From NCBI GenBank assembly GCA_027021285.1, contig JALUUP010000071.1, forward strand, positions 1-17,412: a DNA stretch of 17,412 nucleotides. The letters run 5' to 3'. The notes under the pieces were generated by a model. It searched no databases. It was not told the origin of the DNA and saw only the letters and a program-made list of their open reading frames with translations. Shown one piece after another: positions 1-8,304 of the stretch (positions are counted from its first letter, which is position 1; every line of letters begins with the position of its first letter). The translations under genes and the position numbers were made by a program. This DNA is from Bacteroidota bacterium. GTDB taxonomy: Bacteria > Bacteroidota > Ignavibacteria > SZUA-365 > JAADGX01.

Positions 1-1185
1 CGCTCCCGTGATGCGCGACCATTCGCGGGAACCCTCGCTATTCATTTCCATGGTCACCACCGCGGCGCCAAATCCTCCGGCCGATTGATCCGTCTGGGCC
101 CTGGCGTTGACAATCACGTCACCGGTAAGTTCCGGTTTCTTCTTCAATGCATACAGGATGTAGTACGAACCCTCCTGGTATTGAACGGGTTTCGCGCTCC
201 ACGCAAACTGGAAATCCGGGGGAATAGCGTTCTGCACATCTTCCCTCCGCAAGACATTCTGCACACGCTGTTTCTGCGATTCGGAAGCGATCACCACGCC
301 AGTCTGCGCATCGTAGCTGAACAGCGATCGAAAGGGATGCTCTTTCTTGAACTTTGCCTGTTTTTCTTCCTGGCTGAGATTCGCTTCCAAGAGTGAATCC
401 GCTTTCGCCAATGAATCGCTCGCGGAAGCCACCTCGTTCGTATCGCTGGAGATCAAGGTGTCGGTCGAAGCAGCCAGCGTGTCTTCCAGGTTTTCTCCAA
501 GCAAGACTTTATCGAGATTGTCGAAGACCTTCTCGACGACCTTGGGATCCTGAAGAAGCTTGAACTCCAGCTGTGCCGTTTCCTGGATGAGCTGGCGCAC
601 TTCTTTCTCGTTGCTCACGCCCGGCAACTCAAGCACGAGACGTCGCTGGCCTTGTTTCTGGATACTGGTCTCCGAGACACCGTACTGGTCGATGCGGTTC
701 CGTATGATTTCCACGGCCCGATCGACTGCTTTCTCCGTCTCGTCCTTGAGATACGATAAGACTTTGTCGTTGTCGTCCCGAATGTCACCATAGTACCGGC
801 TGAGACGCAGATTTCTCTCCGAAAACTGGCGGGTAAAAACATCCAGAATGGGTTCATCCGTTTTCTCCGCCTGCTTCCTTGCCTCGGCAATGATTTCCCG
901 CAGTAATTTGTCCTGGTTCTTCGCCATCTTTTCCAGCATGGACAGGACATCCACCTCCATCGTTACATACATTCCTCCCTTCAGGTCCAAGCCAAGCTTC
1001 AAACGGTGTGTGCGCGCATAACGAATATCTTTCTCATGCTCATCGTAGTACCGCGCGCTGTCCTTCCCGGACAACTGAGCAAGTTCGCTCTGGTACTGGT
1101 AATCATCCCATGTAGGCTTGAGAGAAAAAACAGCCAAAAGAATAAACGCGATTATAAGTGCAATACGGAATCGGTGTTTCTTCAC
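1..1185 (-). CDS. secD: Protein translocase subunit SecD, N-terminal part (3' end beyond the window)
   Basis: SecD is the inner-membrane partner of SecF; together they assist SecYEG/SecA by drawing exported proteins across the membrane using the proton gradient. The 395 visible residues show transmembrane segment 1 (about residues 6-22), the family motif LGLDLKGG (64-71) followed by MEVD (76-79), and the P1-domain stretch RNRIDQYGVSETSIQKQG (162-179) leading to LVLELPGV (183-190). Near the left edge EGSREWSRITGA matches the block that precedes the P1 head/base junction. The start is the GTG at 1183-1185: an in-frame TAA lies 24 nt upstream and the hydrophobic segment begins right after it. 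No Shine-Dalgarno is visible. A Ser/Asp/Leu-rich insert occupies about residues 230-275. The remaining membrane domain, and probably secF, should lie left of position 1. The identification is firm from motifs alone. Confidence 0.95.
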   Translation of the reverse strand, partial: MKKHRFRIALIIAFILLAVFSLKPTWDDYQYQSELAQLSGKDSARYYDEHEKDIRYARTHRLKLGLDLKGGMYVTMEVDVLSMLEKMAKNQDKLLREIIAEARKQAEKTDEPILDVFTRQFSERNLRLSRYYGDIRDDNDKVLSYLKDETEKAVDRAVEIIRNRIDQYGVSETSIQKQGQRRLVLELPGVSNEKEVRQLIQETAQLEFKLLQDPKVVEKVFDNLDKVLLGENLEDTLAASTDTLISSDTNEVASASDSLAKADSLLEANLSQEEKQAKFKKEHPFRSLFSYDAQTGVVIASESQKQRVQNVLRREDVQNAIPPDFQFAWSAKPVQYQEGSYYILYALKKKPELTGDVIVNARAQTDQSAGGFGAAVVTMEMNSEGSREWSRITGA

Positions 1186-1254
1186 AGGTAGGGTTATCTC
1201 CGATTAATTCTGTTTTAATTTCCAGCACACGGTACAATCGTGCATAGGCTAATT

Positions 1255-1284
1255 AATATAACACCGGTTCCTTTTGAAAGTCAA
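1255..1284 (-). promoter_or_regulatory. Predicted sigma70-like promoter of secD
   Basis: Read on the minus strand, a TTGACT -35 box (1284-1279) is followed after 18 nt by a TATATT -10 box (1260-1255). Transcription would start near 1248, about 60 nt ahead of the secD GTG. This gives secD its own start although it lies in the same direction as the peptidase gene 204 nt upstream. The region just after the -35 box closely resembles that of the rrf2 promoter. Confidence 0.55.
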
Positions 1285-1389
1285 ACAACGAAGAAGCGGG
1301 AACCAGCCGTTACGGTCATGATACAAGACGGAATTCCTCTACAGTGGTTGTTTTCGCAACCTTTTCCCGATGAAAGCCATTTCGGAAAA

Positions 1390-3813
1390 TCATTTTTTCG
1401 GCGTTCTTAACACACGTTCCAACCATCTCTTCAACAATGGATGTCTTTCATATTTTCTCCGTTCTTCCAGTATCCGGCGAGCCAACGGGGTAGAGAGTCT
1501 CCCCAGCGCTTGTATTGCAACCAGCCGCATGCGCCACGACGGCTCTTCCAGTATGCGCGAAAGATCACCGAGCACAGCAGGTTCAACATCCGCAAACTCC
1601 GACAGCGCCAGGACAGCGTCGCGCCGCTCCACCAGGCTGGGGCCGGGCTGTGCAAGCCGCCTGATCTTGGGCAGCGCCGCTACAGCGTTCATGGACGAAA
1701 GGTAGGACAGGGCGGTCCGACGCAACACGTTGCGAAAAGAGTTTTTATCGAGATATTGCATGAGGAGAGGAATCGCGTCGAGAGAATCGAGCTGGGCCAG
1801 AGCGGACAAGGCGCCTGCTTCCACGTAGTAACTGGAGTCGTTCAACTTTTCTCGAAAGAACGGACGCAGCGTACGATCGTGGTAACGCGATAATCCATTA
1901 ACGGCGCGAGCGCGGATCGTCGGTTTCGCATTATCGAGGAGCGAACGATACAGCGCTTTCAGCTGACGGCGGTAGATGACCGAATCAATGTTCACGCGTC
2001 CCAACTCGTCAAGCAACACCTCTTGTACGCCGTAAAACGGATCGGCGCGAAGAGCTTCCGCCAGCGCTTCGAACACCCCTGGTTCACCAGCGCGCGCAAC
2101 GAGTTGTCTTCCGGCCCAAATGCGACGGGTGAAATCATCGTCGCGGCGGACCTGGTAAACCAGTTCATCAGTGGTCTTGTCAAACGATAGCGTGCACATC
2201 GCGTTGAGCCCATGATTGAAACTGACTAACCGGGGCTGCGTGGCGAGACGAAACCGCAAGGTCGTGTCGGCGGAGGCAATATCGACACGCTCGACACGTT
2301 CCCAGCCATCACCGGAAAACTTGATGTCGAGCATAACACGGAAGTCGCGGCAAAGGTCGTCGCGCTCCTGGACCTGGCGCACCCGCAATACGCATTCTTT
2401 CTTCTCCGCATCCCAGGATTGGGTCACGTCGAATTCCGGCCATCCCGCACCATAGACCCACTGCTTGAAGAACCAGTACAAATCCACCCCGGTGACATCT
2501 TCAATAGTACGCTTGAAATCGTTCGATTCCACCGATGCAAAGGCGTACCGCGTAGCGTAGTTTTTCATGACGCGCCAGAATAATTCCTCGCCCAGCATGT
2601 AGCGTATCATGTGCAGCGTGATCGCGCCGCGGCCATAGACGTTGGCATACCCATTTCGTTTGTTCGTCACCATTGGCGTGCGTCCCACCTGCCTGGTCCA
2701 TTTCCGCAGGTTTTCCATCGCTTTCCATCGCTGGTAGCGGTACACTTCTTCTCCTTCATGATACTGGCTCCAGCATTGCTGGAAGAAGGTTGCAAACCCC
2801 TCGTTGAGCCACCCGTTCTGCCAGTCGATGTAGGTGACGTAATCCCCCCACCACTGGTGGGCGAGTTCATGCGCAATGAGTCCGTCGGGTGAATAATCGA
2901 GGGCGGCCCGTGGGGAAACGACCGTCCGGGTGTCGTTCAGAACTGTCGCGCTCGTGTTTTCCATGCCGCCATAGAGGAAATAAGCGACGCTGATTTGTGC
3001 ATACTTGTCCCATGGATACGGAACTCCAATCAGTGTAGAAAAAAACCGGACCATCTCGGCCGTAGTGCCGTAAGCTCTCTCGACATCGCGCTTTTCCTGC
3101 CCCGGGTAGTAGTAACTGAGTACCGGCACGCCGTCGGCTTCGTCTTCATAGATGTCGTACATTCCAGCCGCAAACATGATGAGGTACGAGCTGTGCGGCT
3201 TGTCCTGTATCCAGTGAACGGTCTTGCGGTGATGCGCTTCGTCGTACCTGGTCGAAACCCGGCGCCCGTTTGAAAGCGTGGTAAAAGAATCGGGGACGGT
3301 CGCGAATATTTCCGACGTCGCCTTGTCGTTGGGATAATCATAGCAGGGAATCCAGTGGCGATTGTCCTCTCCCTGCCCCTGCGACCAAATCTGGTACGGA
3401 TCGCCGGGGAAACTGGCGTCCGGAGCAATGATGTACAACCCCCGGCGAGGAGTACATTCGTATTTCACCCGGTACGTTACAAGCTGGTCGATGCGAAGAG
3501 GTGTGGATGGACGAAGGACAAGGACGGAGGAGTCGTACGTAAATGCAACCGGGCTTCCATCCATTTCGACATCATTGATCGTCATGTCGACCGCGTCCAG
3601 CGCTATCTCGCGCAGATTCGGACGCAAAGAAGAAATCGTCGTGGCGACCGTTCCAAATACTTTCTTATGCTCCAGATCGAACGACAATTCAATCCTGATG
3701 TGCCGAACATCGTACGTTCGTTCGCGCCTGCCAAAATCTTGTTCCTGCGACTTCGACGAACCGGCCATCATGAGAAAAAGAAGAAACAGCATCATTTGTG
3801 ATCGCACCGTCAT
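1390..3813 (-). CDS. Secreted M1-family zinc aminopeptidase with C-terminal HEAT-type region
   Basis: This is an 807-residue zinc metallopeptidase of family M1, expected to trim N-terminal residues from peptides outside the cytoplasm. A Sec signal peptide covers about residues 1-22 (hydrophobic LFLLFLMMAG, likely cleavage near SKSQ). A beta-rich N domain follows, with QGQGEDNRHWIPCYDYP at 145-161. Catalytic elements are a GGMEN exopeptidase motif (282-286, a GAMEN variant), the zinc site HELAH (315-319) with the third ligand E338 in WLNEGFA, and a candidate transition-state tyrosine Y393 in VYGRGA. From about residue 560 the protein becomes helical repeats (ALSALAQL, AVLALSEF, AIQALGRL) typical of HEAT/PBS-lyase-like units. 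The ATG at 3813 has GGGAG 9 nt upstream. It lies 84 nt downstream of the VWA-like gene on the same strand. No lipobox or T9SS tail is visible, so a periplasmic location is inferred. Confidence 0.93.
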   Translation of the reverse strand: MTVRSQMMLFLLFLMMAGSSKSQEQDFGRRERTYDVRHIRIELSFDLEHKKVFGTVATTISSLRPNLREIALDAVDMTINDVEMDGSPVAFTYDSSVLVLRPSTPLRIDQLVTYRVKYECTPRRGLYIIAPDASFPGDPYQIWSQGQGEDNRHWIPCYDYPNDKATSEIFATVPDSFTTLSNGRRVSTRYDEAHHRKTVHWIQDKPHSSYLIMFAAGMYDIYEDEADGVPVLSYYYPGQEKRDVERAYGTTAEMVRFFSTLIGVPYPWDKYAQISVAYFLYGGMENTSATVLNDTRTVVSPRAALDYSPDGLIAHELAHQWWGDYVTYIDWQNGWLNEGFATFFQQCWSQYHEGEEVYRYQRWKAMENLRKWTRQVGRTPMVTNKRNGYANVYGRGAITLHMIRYMLGEELFWRVMKNYATRYAFASVESNDFKRTIEDVTGVDLYWFFKQWVYGAGWPEFDVTQSWDAEKKECVLRVRQVQERDDLCRDFRVMLDIKFSGDGWERVERVDIASADTTLRFRLATQPRLVSFNHGLNAMCTLSFDKTTDELVYQVRRDDDFTRRIWAGRQLVARAGEPGVFEALAEALRADPFYGVQEVLLDELGRVNIDSVIYRRQLKALYRSLLDNAKPTIRARAVNGLSRYHDRTLRPFFREKLNDSSYYVEAGALSALAQLDSLDAIPLLMQYLDKNSFRNVLRRTALSYLSSMNAVAALPKIRRLAQPGPSLVERRDAVLALSEFADVEPAVLGDLSRILEEPSWRMRLVAIQALGRLSTPLARRILEERRKYERHPLLKRWLERVLRTPKK

Positions 3814-3897
3814 AGGACATCACTCCCTGGATAAGGCAAGGTTAATTGCATTCCTGGAAAAGGGGGAAACAACGAGAACACATCGGGTTTTCGAAGA

Positions 3898-6822
3898 TCA
3901 ATGGATGCGCAAGATGTGCCTTGAGAGGCGCACGGCGCCCGATGTCATTTCGACGAGATACATTCCGGCCGGCAACCCGTCACCGAGGACCGTCACCTGG
4001 TGTGTGCCGGAAGGGAACTCGTGCTTGGCCAGTAGAAGGACCTCCCGGCCGAACATATCGAAAACTCGGATCGTGACCCGGTGCAGGCCGGCAGGAAGGT
4101 CGAACCGAATCGAGGTGTTCACACGAAATGGATTCGGAAACGCAGGATAAAGACGGAATCCCTGAACAATGTTCGCAAGATCCACTCCCGTGGTCGTCGA
4201 AACAACGACATCCCACGAGGTTGTATCCGATAAACACCCGTCGCTAACAAGACAGGAAACGATATACGTTCGCGCGCTGTCGAATTTCACAGTAAACGCC
4301 GCGCTGTCACTGCTTTGCAGTTTGCCGTCAACCAGCCACCGGTACGTCATCCCATCATTGTCCGCGTCGGTAGCTTTGACGGAAAACACTTGCAGGCTGC
4401 CGGGAGCCAACGTGTCGGTCTGCCCGGGAACGCGCGAAGAAATGACCGGAGCCTGGTTGTCGGATTCCTCGACCCAGATCTGCCGGGTACAACGCAGGGT
4501 ATCCGCGTCGAATCGTGTCATAGTCGCTAACATGGTTGTAACGTTTCCACACAGCGGCCGCCGTACCAGCAAGCGCCATCGTTCCGTATGTGTTCCGCCC
4601 GGTTGCAATGACGGTATGGGGCGAAGGACGGTTTCTCCTTCAGCGAGACGGAAAACAGTCGTGTCGAAGCTCAAACCCACTTCACCGCCGGTAAGCGAAA
4701 CAGAACCCCGGTTTTCCACTTGCACCGTGACCGGAAGCGGGTCGGGCACGTAAGTACCTGCGACGACGCGGACCGAATCATCAGCGGCAATGTTACACGC
4801 GACCGCAAACGCCTGTCCAGGGATACGCACGACCGTCGCGCACGTGTCATCGGGAAAACCCGTACCGGAAACGACAGTCATGACGGAAACAGTAGTATCG
4901 CGGAGAACAACATGCGTCGTATCGATATGCAGGAGGAATATCGCGCTATCGGCGCCTCCCGGTACGATGGATGACAAGGTTCGTTGCGTCACTCCATCGT
5001 TCACTGAAAGAATTGACGGCAGAACGACTTTGACGTCCGCCTTCGCCCTCGTGCCACCGCCGTTCCTGACGATAACAAGAAATGCAAACGGGTTGGGAGA
5101 ATATCCTTCCCCGGATCGGCTCACGGATTCAGATGAACACGCAGACTGCATCCGCGGTCCCGCGACCGGAATATTGATTGCGAGATCGCGAGTAGCCGCA
5201 GGCAATTCACTGCTTTGCATCGAGACGGTAAGTCGTACCTGTTTGTTTGAAGTCTGGGGAGCGAAGTACGCCTTCCACGAGACCATTGAAGATTGACCGG
5301 GATCGAGATCGGATGGGACACCCGGTTGTTGAGCGGGCGTGGAAGCGTCGAGGGTCGCACCGGTTGGCAGCGAGATGGACCCCGCGACGCCGGAGAGTTG
5401 TACGAGACCTGTATTCGTTAATGTCGCCGTGATGACAGCAGGCTCCGGTTCGTAACTGCCGAGAGACGAGTTCCAGGTGAGCTGTACGGGTGCGGTAGCG
5501 GTCAGTTCCGCCCGCGGCTGTGGCGGTATAAGACGAATATTCAGCGTCGGTGAATCGGCGACAGTGCATCCGCGGTTCTGCGTGAACGACGATAGTGTCA
5601 GCGGAACATCCACAGCTTGTTGCGTCATGCCGCCCTCGAACCGCAAGGTCAGGAAATTCCCCGGAGACGCTACGATCGCGCGCCCGGAAAGAGAGATCGT
5701 CGCACCTGTCGGCGTCGGTGTCATAACCGCCGTCATCGCGGGGAACGCACCATCCACGGAAACGGACCGCGGGTGCAATCTGCTGGTGTCGAAATCCAGA
5801 GTCAAGGTGCCTGCATAAACTCGGCCCGGCAGCGAGGCCGGTTGAATGGTCACCGTGAGTTCCCCTTCGCGTCCTGATTCGAATTCCGGCGCCGACAACC
5901 CGAGAGCTACCGGCTCATCCTGGTTTCCAGCCGGTCCGACCGTGTACCGACCTTCGCCCGTCCCCGATTCATTATCCTTGTTCACCACAACCTGCACCAA
6001 CCGCTCGAAACCATCCCGGCACTGGTTGTTGGAAGTGTACGTTACGACGCATGGTTTATTGCCGCCCCGCAGGATGGAGATCAACTCCATCTCGAAACCC
6101 GAGCCCGCGTTACCCCAGTACTTACCGCCCGTATTATCAGCCAGGGTTTTCAGGTTCTGCGAATTCCCCCCTCCAATGACCGAGACGCTATACACCGGGA
6201 CCTTGTTCGTATTCGCCAGGAGGATAACGTCGGAGAGCGAAGCACTGCTTCCGTCGTCCGTGCCTTCGGACAAGACCAGCACGGCCTGGACGGTATTGGA
6301 TGCATTACCCGTGACTTCGTTGATAGCCGCGGCAACGGCGTCCCAGAGGTGGTTTGCATCGTTGGTAGCCGTCAATCCGTCCACGGCCTGGGACAGGAAC
6401 GTTTTATCCGTGGTCATGAGGACAAGAACGGAATGCGACTTGGAATAGGCGATCAGTTCACCTTCATCCAGGACACCATCGAACTGGTCGATCACGTTTT
6501 TCGCGGCGTTCTTTGCGACCGTCACTCCCGTGACGCCCATCTTGCTTCCCCGTCCAATGACAATGGCAAGTGAAAAATTGTTCGTCTGCGTTGGACATGA
6601 AACCGACGTCACTGTCTGTTCGACACTGTCTTCAAAAACCGTAACGTTCGCCTTCGTCAGGTTCTGTTCCACCTTGCCGTCGATGGTGGTGGTTACGTTG
6701 ACACGAATCGTCGGAAAACCGGTTGTATCGATGGCAGACACGATTGGAACGAGCTGAGCCAATGCAACCGGTCCGCAAAGCAGAAGTACAACGAAAATCC
6801 AGAAACTTGATCGCGGGAACAT
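3898..6822 (-). CDS. T9SS-exported von Willebrand A-like, cohesin-like and PKD multidomain protein
   Basis: This 974-residue exported protein has no enzymatic motif I can recognise. In order it has a Sec signal peptide (1-23, ending ALAQ); a short beta region (about 27-78); a von Willebrand A-like domain (about 83-250) with the expected strands but a degraded metal site (GRGSKM at 90-95 instead of DxSxS); a cohesin-like beta domain (about 310-430); several Ig/CARDB-like beta domains (about 435-785); a PKD-like domain (about 790-880, DADNDGMTYRWLVDG); and a T9SS type A sorting domain (about 890-974, YPAFPNPF then VFDMFGREV and GLPAGMYLVEM). I chose ATG 6822 over the in-frame ATG 48 nt upstream because GAGGAG lies 10 nt before it and the signal peptide begins there. 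T9SS cargo is translocated and often anchored on the surface after the C-terminal tail is removed. A role in surface binding is inference. Confidence 0.85.
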   Translation of the reverse strand: MFPRSSFWIFVVLLLCGPVALAQLVPIVSAIDTTGFPTIRVNVTTTIDGKVEQNLTKANVTVFEDSVEQTVTSVSCPTQTNNFSLAIVIGRGSKMGVTGVTVAKNAAKNVIDQFDGVLDEGELIAYSKSHSVLVLMTTDKTFLSQAVDGLTATNDANHLWDAVAAAINEVTGNASNTVQAVLVLSEGTDDGSSASLSDVILLANTNKVPVYSVSVIGGGNSQNLKTLADNTGGKYWGNAGSGFEMELISILRGGNKPCVVTYTSNNQCRDGFERLVQVVVNKDNESGTGEGRYTVGPAGNQDEPVALGLSAPEFESGREGELTVTIQPASLPGRVYAGTLTLDFDTSRLHPRSVSVDGAFPAMTAVMTPTPTGATISLSGRAIVASPGNFLTLRFEGGMTQQAVDVPLTLSSFTQNRGCTVADSPTLNIRLIPPQPRAELTATAPVQLTWNSSLGSYEPEPAVITATLTNTGLVQLSGVAGSISLPTGATLDASTPAQQPGVPSDLDPGQSSMVSWKAYFAPQTSNKQVRLTVSMQSSELPAATRDLAINIPVAGPRMQSACSSESVSRSGEGYSPNPFAFLVIVRNGGGTRAKADVKVVLPSILSVNDGVTQRTLSSIVPGGADSAIFLLHIDTTHVVLRDTTVSVMTVVSGTGFPDDTCATVVRIPGQAFAVACNIAADDSVRVVAGTYVPDPLPVTVQVENRGSVSLTGGEVGLSFDTTVFRLAEGETVLRPIPSLQPGGTHTERWRLLVRRPLCGNVTTMLATMTRFDADTLRCTRQIWVEESDNQAPVISSRVPGQTDTLAPGSLQVFSVKATDADNDGMTYRWLVDGKLQSSDSAAFTVKFDSARTYIVSCLVSDGCLSDTTSWDVVVSTTTGVDLANIVQGFRLYPAFPNPFRVNTSIRFDLPAGLHRVTIRVFDMFGREVLLLAKHEFPSGTHQVTVLGDGLPAGMYLVEMTSGAVRLSRHILRIH

Positions 6823-6883
6823 GTGACGGTAACTCCTCAAAATCAAAGAACGATAAAAAACCTGGAACAACAGGGTTACCGAT

Positions 6884-6911
6884 AAAATACGTCATTTGAA
6901 AGGAAAAGCAA
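6884..6911 (-). promoter_or_regulatory. Weak candidate promoter of the VWA-like gene
   Basis: On the minus strand TTGCTT (6911-6906) is followed after 16 nt by TATTTT (6889-6884), giving a leader of about 55 nt before the ATG at 6822. Both boxes deviate from consensus, so this is only the best candidate in the 210-nt divergent spacer. Confidence 0.25.
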
Positions 6912-6970
6912 GGTTGCACACCCGACCCCTCGAATGATTACCAGGCCGATGAACTTCCTCGTACAGCGGA

Positions 6971-6999
6971 TTGAAATTCTCGCCGGAGACTCGTACAAT
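6971..6999 (+). promoter_or_regulatory. Predicted sigma70-like promoter of the 197-residue acidic protein gene
   Basis: A TTGAAA box (6971-6976), a 17-nt spacer and a TACAAT box (6994-6999) lie about 33 nt before the ATG at 7033. Spacing is ideal for a housekeeping promoter and predicts a leader of about 25 nt. Confidence 0.55.
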
Positions 7000-7032
7000 T
7001 GAAAAAGCGATTTCGCACATTTCGGATCACCT

Positions 7033-7626
7033 ATGAGCTACACATCCATCCTGGCCCGAATCGAAGACAACCTGAGCTCGAGCGAACCATTCGCTATCGA
7101 GATTCACGATGCGGATCTCAGCGCGTTGACACAGAAAGAAGCGCGGGATCTGAGCCTGAAATACCACGGGGATGTTTTGATCACTCTGCCCGAAAGCGAA
7201 CAAGCATATTTCGACTGGGTGAAGAAAGAAGACCCCGCTGTCTGGGACGACCTGTGGGGAGAAGGAGAATTGTACACCGTCGGTATTTCTTTCCTGGAGC
7301 AACTCCTGGATGCGGGGAACGGCTTTCGTATCTGCGATCTGCAAAAGGTGGATAATTACTTTTTCACCAGCCGCCACATCAAACAGCCGGAGGGATGGGA
7401 ATATCTCGAGACCGTGATTGAGAAAATTCGCGGTGGTGAATCGATCTCTCCGTCAGACGCGCTGTTGTTCACCATTTCCATCGAAGACATCGACATTTGG
7501 CGTTTTTCCCACCGCCATGACATTCCCGTGGCAACGGCCAAATCCCTTGTCGCCGATCTTGTGCGCGAACATCTGCTCGTGCATCTCACCGACAGCGAAG
7601 ATCTCGTGAAGTATATCGATTTCTAA
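7033..7626 (+). CDS. Uncharacterised acidic cytoplasmic protein, 197 residues
   Basis: I do not recognise this protein. It lacks a signal peptide and membrane segment, so it is probably cytoplasmic, and it is markedly acidic, with Asp and Glu clearly outnumbering Lys and Arg. The N-terminal half (about 1-115) looks mixed alpha/beta, with a hydrophobic strand HGDVLITL (45-52) and a Trp-rich acidic patch (YFDWVKKEDPAVWDDLW, 59-75). The C-terminal part (about 120-197) looks helical (WEYLETVIEKIRGG; SLVADLVREHLLVHL) and could be a small helical-bundle or winged-helix-like module. Reality as a gene is supported by a promoter with good spacing just upstream, consistent coding character and the tight convergent arrangement (15 nt) with the next gene. 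There is no strong Shine-Dalgarno, only GGAT near the ATG. Confidence 0.7.
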   Translation: MSYTSILARIEDNLSSSEPFAIEIHDADLSALTQKEARDLSLKYHGDVLITLPESEQAYFDWVKKEDPAVWDDLWGEGELYTVGISFLEQLLDAGNGFRICDLQKVDNYFFTSRHIKQPEGWEYLETVIEKIRGGESISPSDALLFTISIEDIDIWRFSHRHDIPVATAKSLVADLVREHLLVHLTDSEDLVKYIDF

Positions 7627-7641
7627 GCTCCGCAACGGGCG

Positions 7642-8106
7642 TCACTTCGACTCCCGGTAGCAGTACATTTTGTCGATGGATTGCAGGACATATTTCCCCT
7701 CGATCCGTTTAAATTCCAGCACACACGTACACGGTTTTTTCCCCCGCCGAAAATCACGGTAGCGTCCGGTACCGTAGAAAAGCATGATCGTCATCCCCAG
7801 GGTTTTGTATTCGCGGATACGTTGGCCGAAATGATCGCGCAGGACGAGGTATGCTTCCGATGGAATCAACATCCGTTCGAATTCCTGGTCGATGTAGAAG
7901 TGGACGGCATCCGGAATGAGGGCGACGCAGGCGGCCGAATCAGATTGCAAGGTCTTGACGAACGTTCGCGCAAACTTCTTGAAGCGACTGTTCACCGGCA
8001 AAGGCGTCGGCAATGCGGTTGTTCCACCGCTCGAAAGCAGGAGAATACATGACACGATCATGACCGGGAGAAACCTTGATTTCCTGTGCACTGGAGCGAT
8101 CATCAT
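7642..8106 (-). CDS. Small exported protein, possibly NTF2-like (DUF4783-like)
   Basis: This 154-residue protein begins with a basic stretch and a hydrophobic segment (about residues 12-30, FLPVMIVSCILLLSSGG), indicating Sec export. The mature part resembles NTF2-like domains of small Bacteroidota exported proteins: an N-terminal helix around RFKKFARTFVKTLQ, a central LRDHFGQRIREY segment, then beta strands (MTIMLFYGTGRYRDF, CTCVLEFKRIEGKYVLQSIDKMY). Match to DUF4783 is from memory of its pattern and uncertain. Two ATG codons are adjacent (8106 and 8103); the second is better spaced (7 nt) from the GAGG ribosome site, so the protein may start one residue later. The Cys pair at CTC near the C-terminus is unassigned. 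The role is unknown. Confidence 0.7.
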   Translation of the reverse strand: MMIAPVHRKSRFLPVMIVSCILLLSSGGTTALPTPLPVNSRFKKFARTFVKTLQSDSAACVALIPDAVHFYIDQEFERMLIPSEAYLVLRDHFGQRIREYKTLGMTIMLFYGTGRYRDFRRGKKPCTCVLEFKRIEGKYVLQSIDKMYCYRESK

Positions 8107-8111
8107 GGTAC

Positions 8112-8122
8112 CTCGTAACGAG
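8112..8122. promoter_or_regulatory. Perfect 11-bp dyad overlapping the ribosome site of the small exported protein gene
   Basis: CTCGTAACGAG is a perfect inverted repeat (5-bp arms around one base) located 6 nt before the first ATG at 8106. Its end supplies part of the GAGG ribosome site. It could be a protein-binding operator, but a chance palindrome is possible. Confidence 0.25.
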
Positions 8123-8257
8123 AGTGAGTCAAACCCCGCTGCCGCAAGACCTCAGCGGATGTAAGATCAGCCGCTGATCCTGAAAAAACAAGATCCCGTG
8201 CGCACGCGCGGCGAAACGAATGTTCACACGAGCACACGCGATCCTCTCTCAAGGTTG

Positions 8258-8289
8258 ATCACCGGGTGGGCGCCATGGGGTACGGTGAT
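8258..8289 (-). terminator. Possible hairpin after the hemerythrin gene
   Basis: ATCACCG (8258-8264) pairs with CGGTGAT (8283-8289) across an 18-nt loop. On the minus strand this lies 15 nt beyond the hemerythrin stop, where the three-gene transcript would be expected to end. No T run follows, so it would have to be a non-canonical terminator or an mRNA-stabilising structure. Confidence 0.25.
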
Positions 8290-8304
8290 AGTACAGAGAA
8301 CGGA

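Noticed and set aside
1346..1361. Hairpin GGTTG-TTTTCG-CAACC after the peptidase gene as a terminator
   Set aside because: The stem has only 5 bp and in the direction of the peptidase gene no T run follows; the T run lies on the opposite strand.
3362..4150. Plus-strand open stretch of 262 codons spanning the gap between the peptidase and VWA-like genes
   Set aside because: It overlaps two well-supported minus-strand genes and its product has no recognisable domain or signal peptide.
6823..6870. Upstream in-frame ATG (6870) as start of the VWA-like protein
   Set aside because: It would place 16 polar residues before the signal peptide and lacks the GAGGAG site that precedes the ATG at 6822.
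8165..8206. GC-rich palindromes next to an A/T run as a canonical terminator of the hemerythrin unit
   Set aside because: The GATCAG hairpin has the T run on the wrong side for the minus strand, and the CGTGCGCACG palindrome allows only a 2-nt loop.
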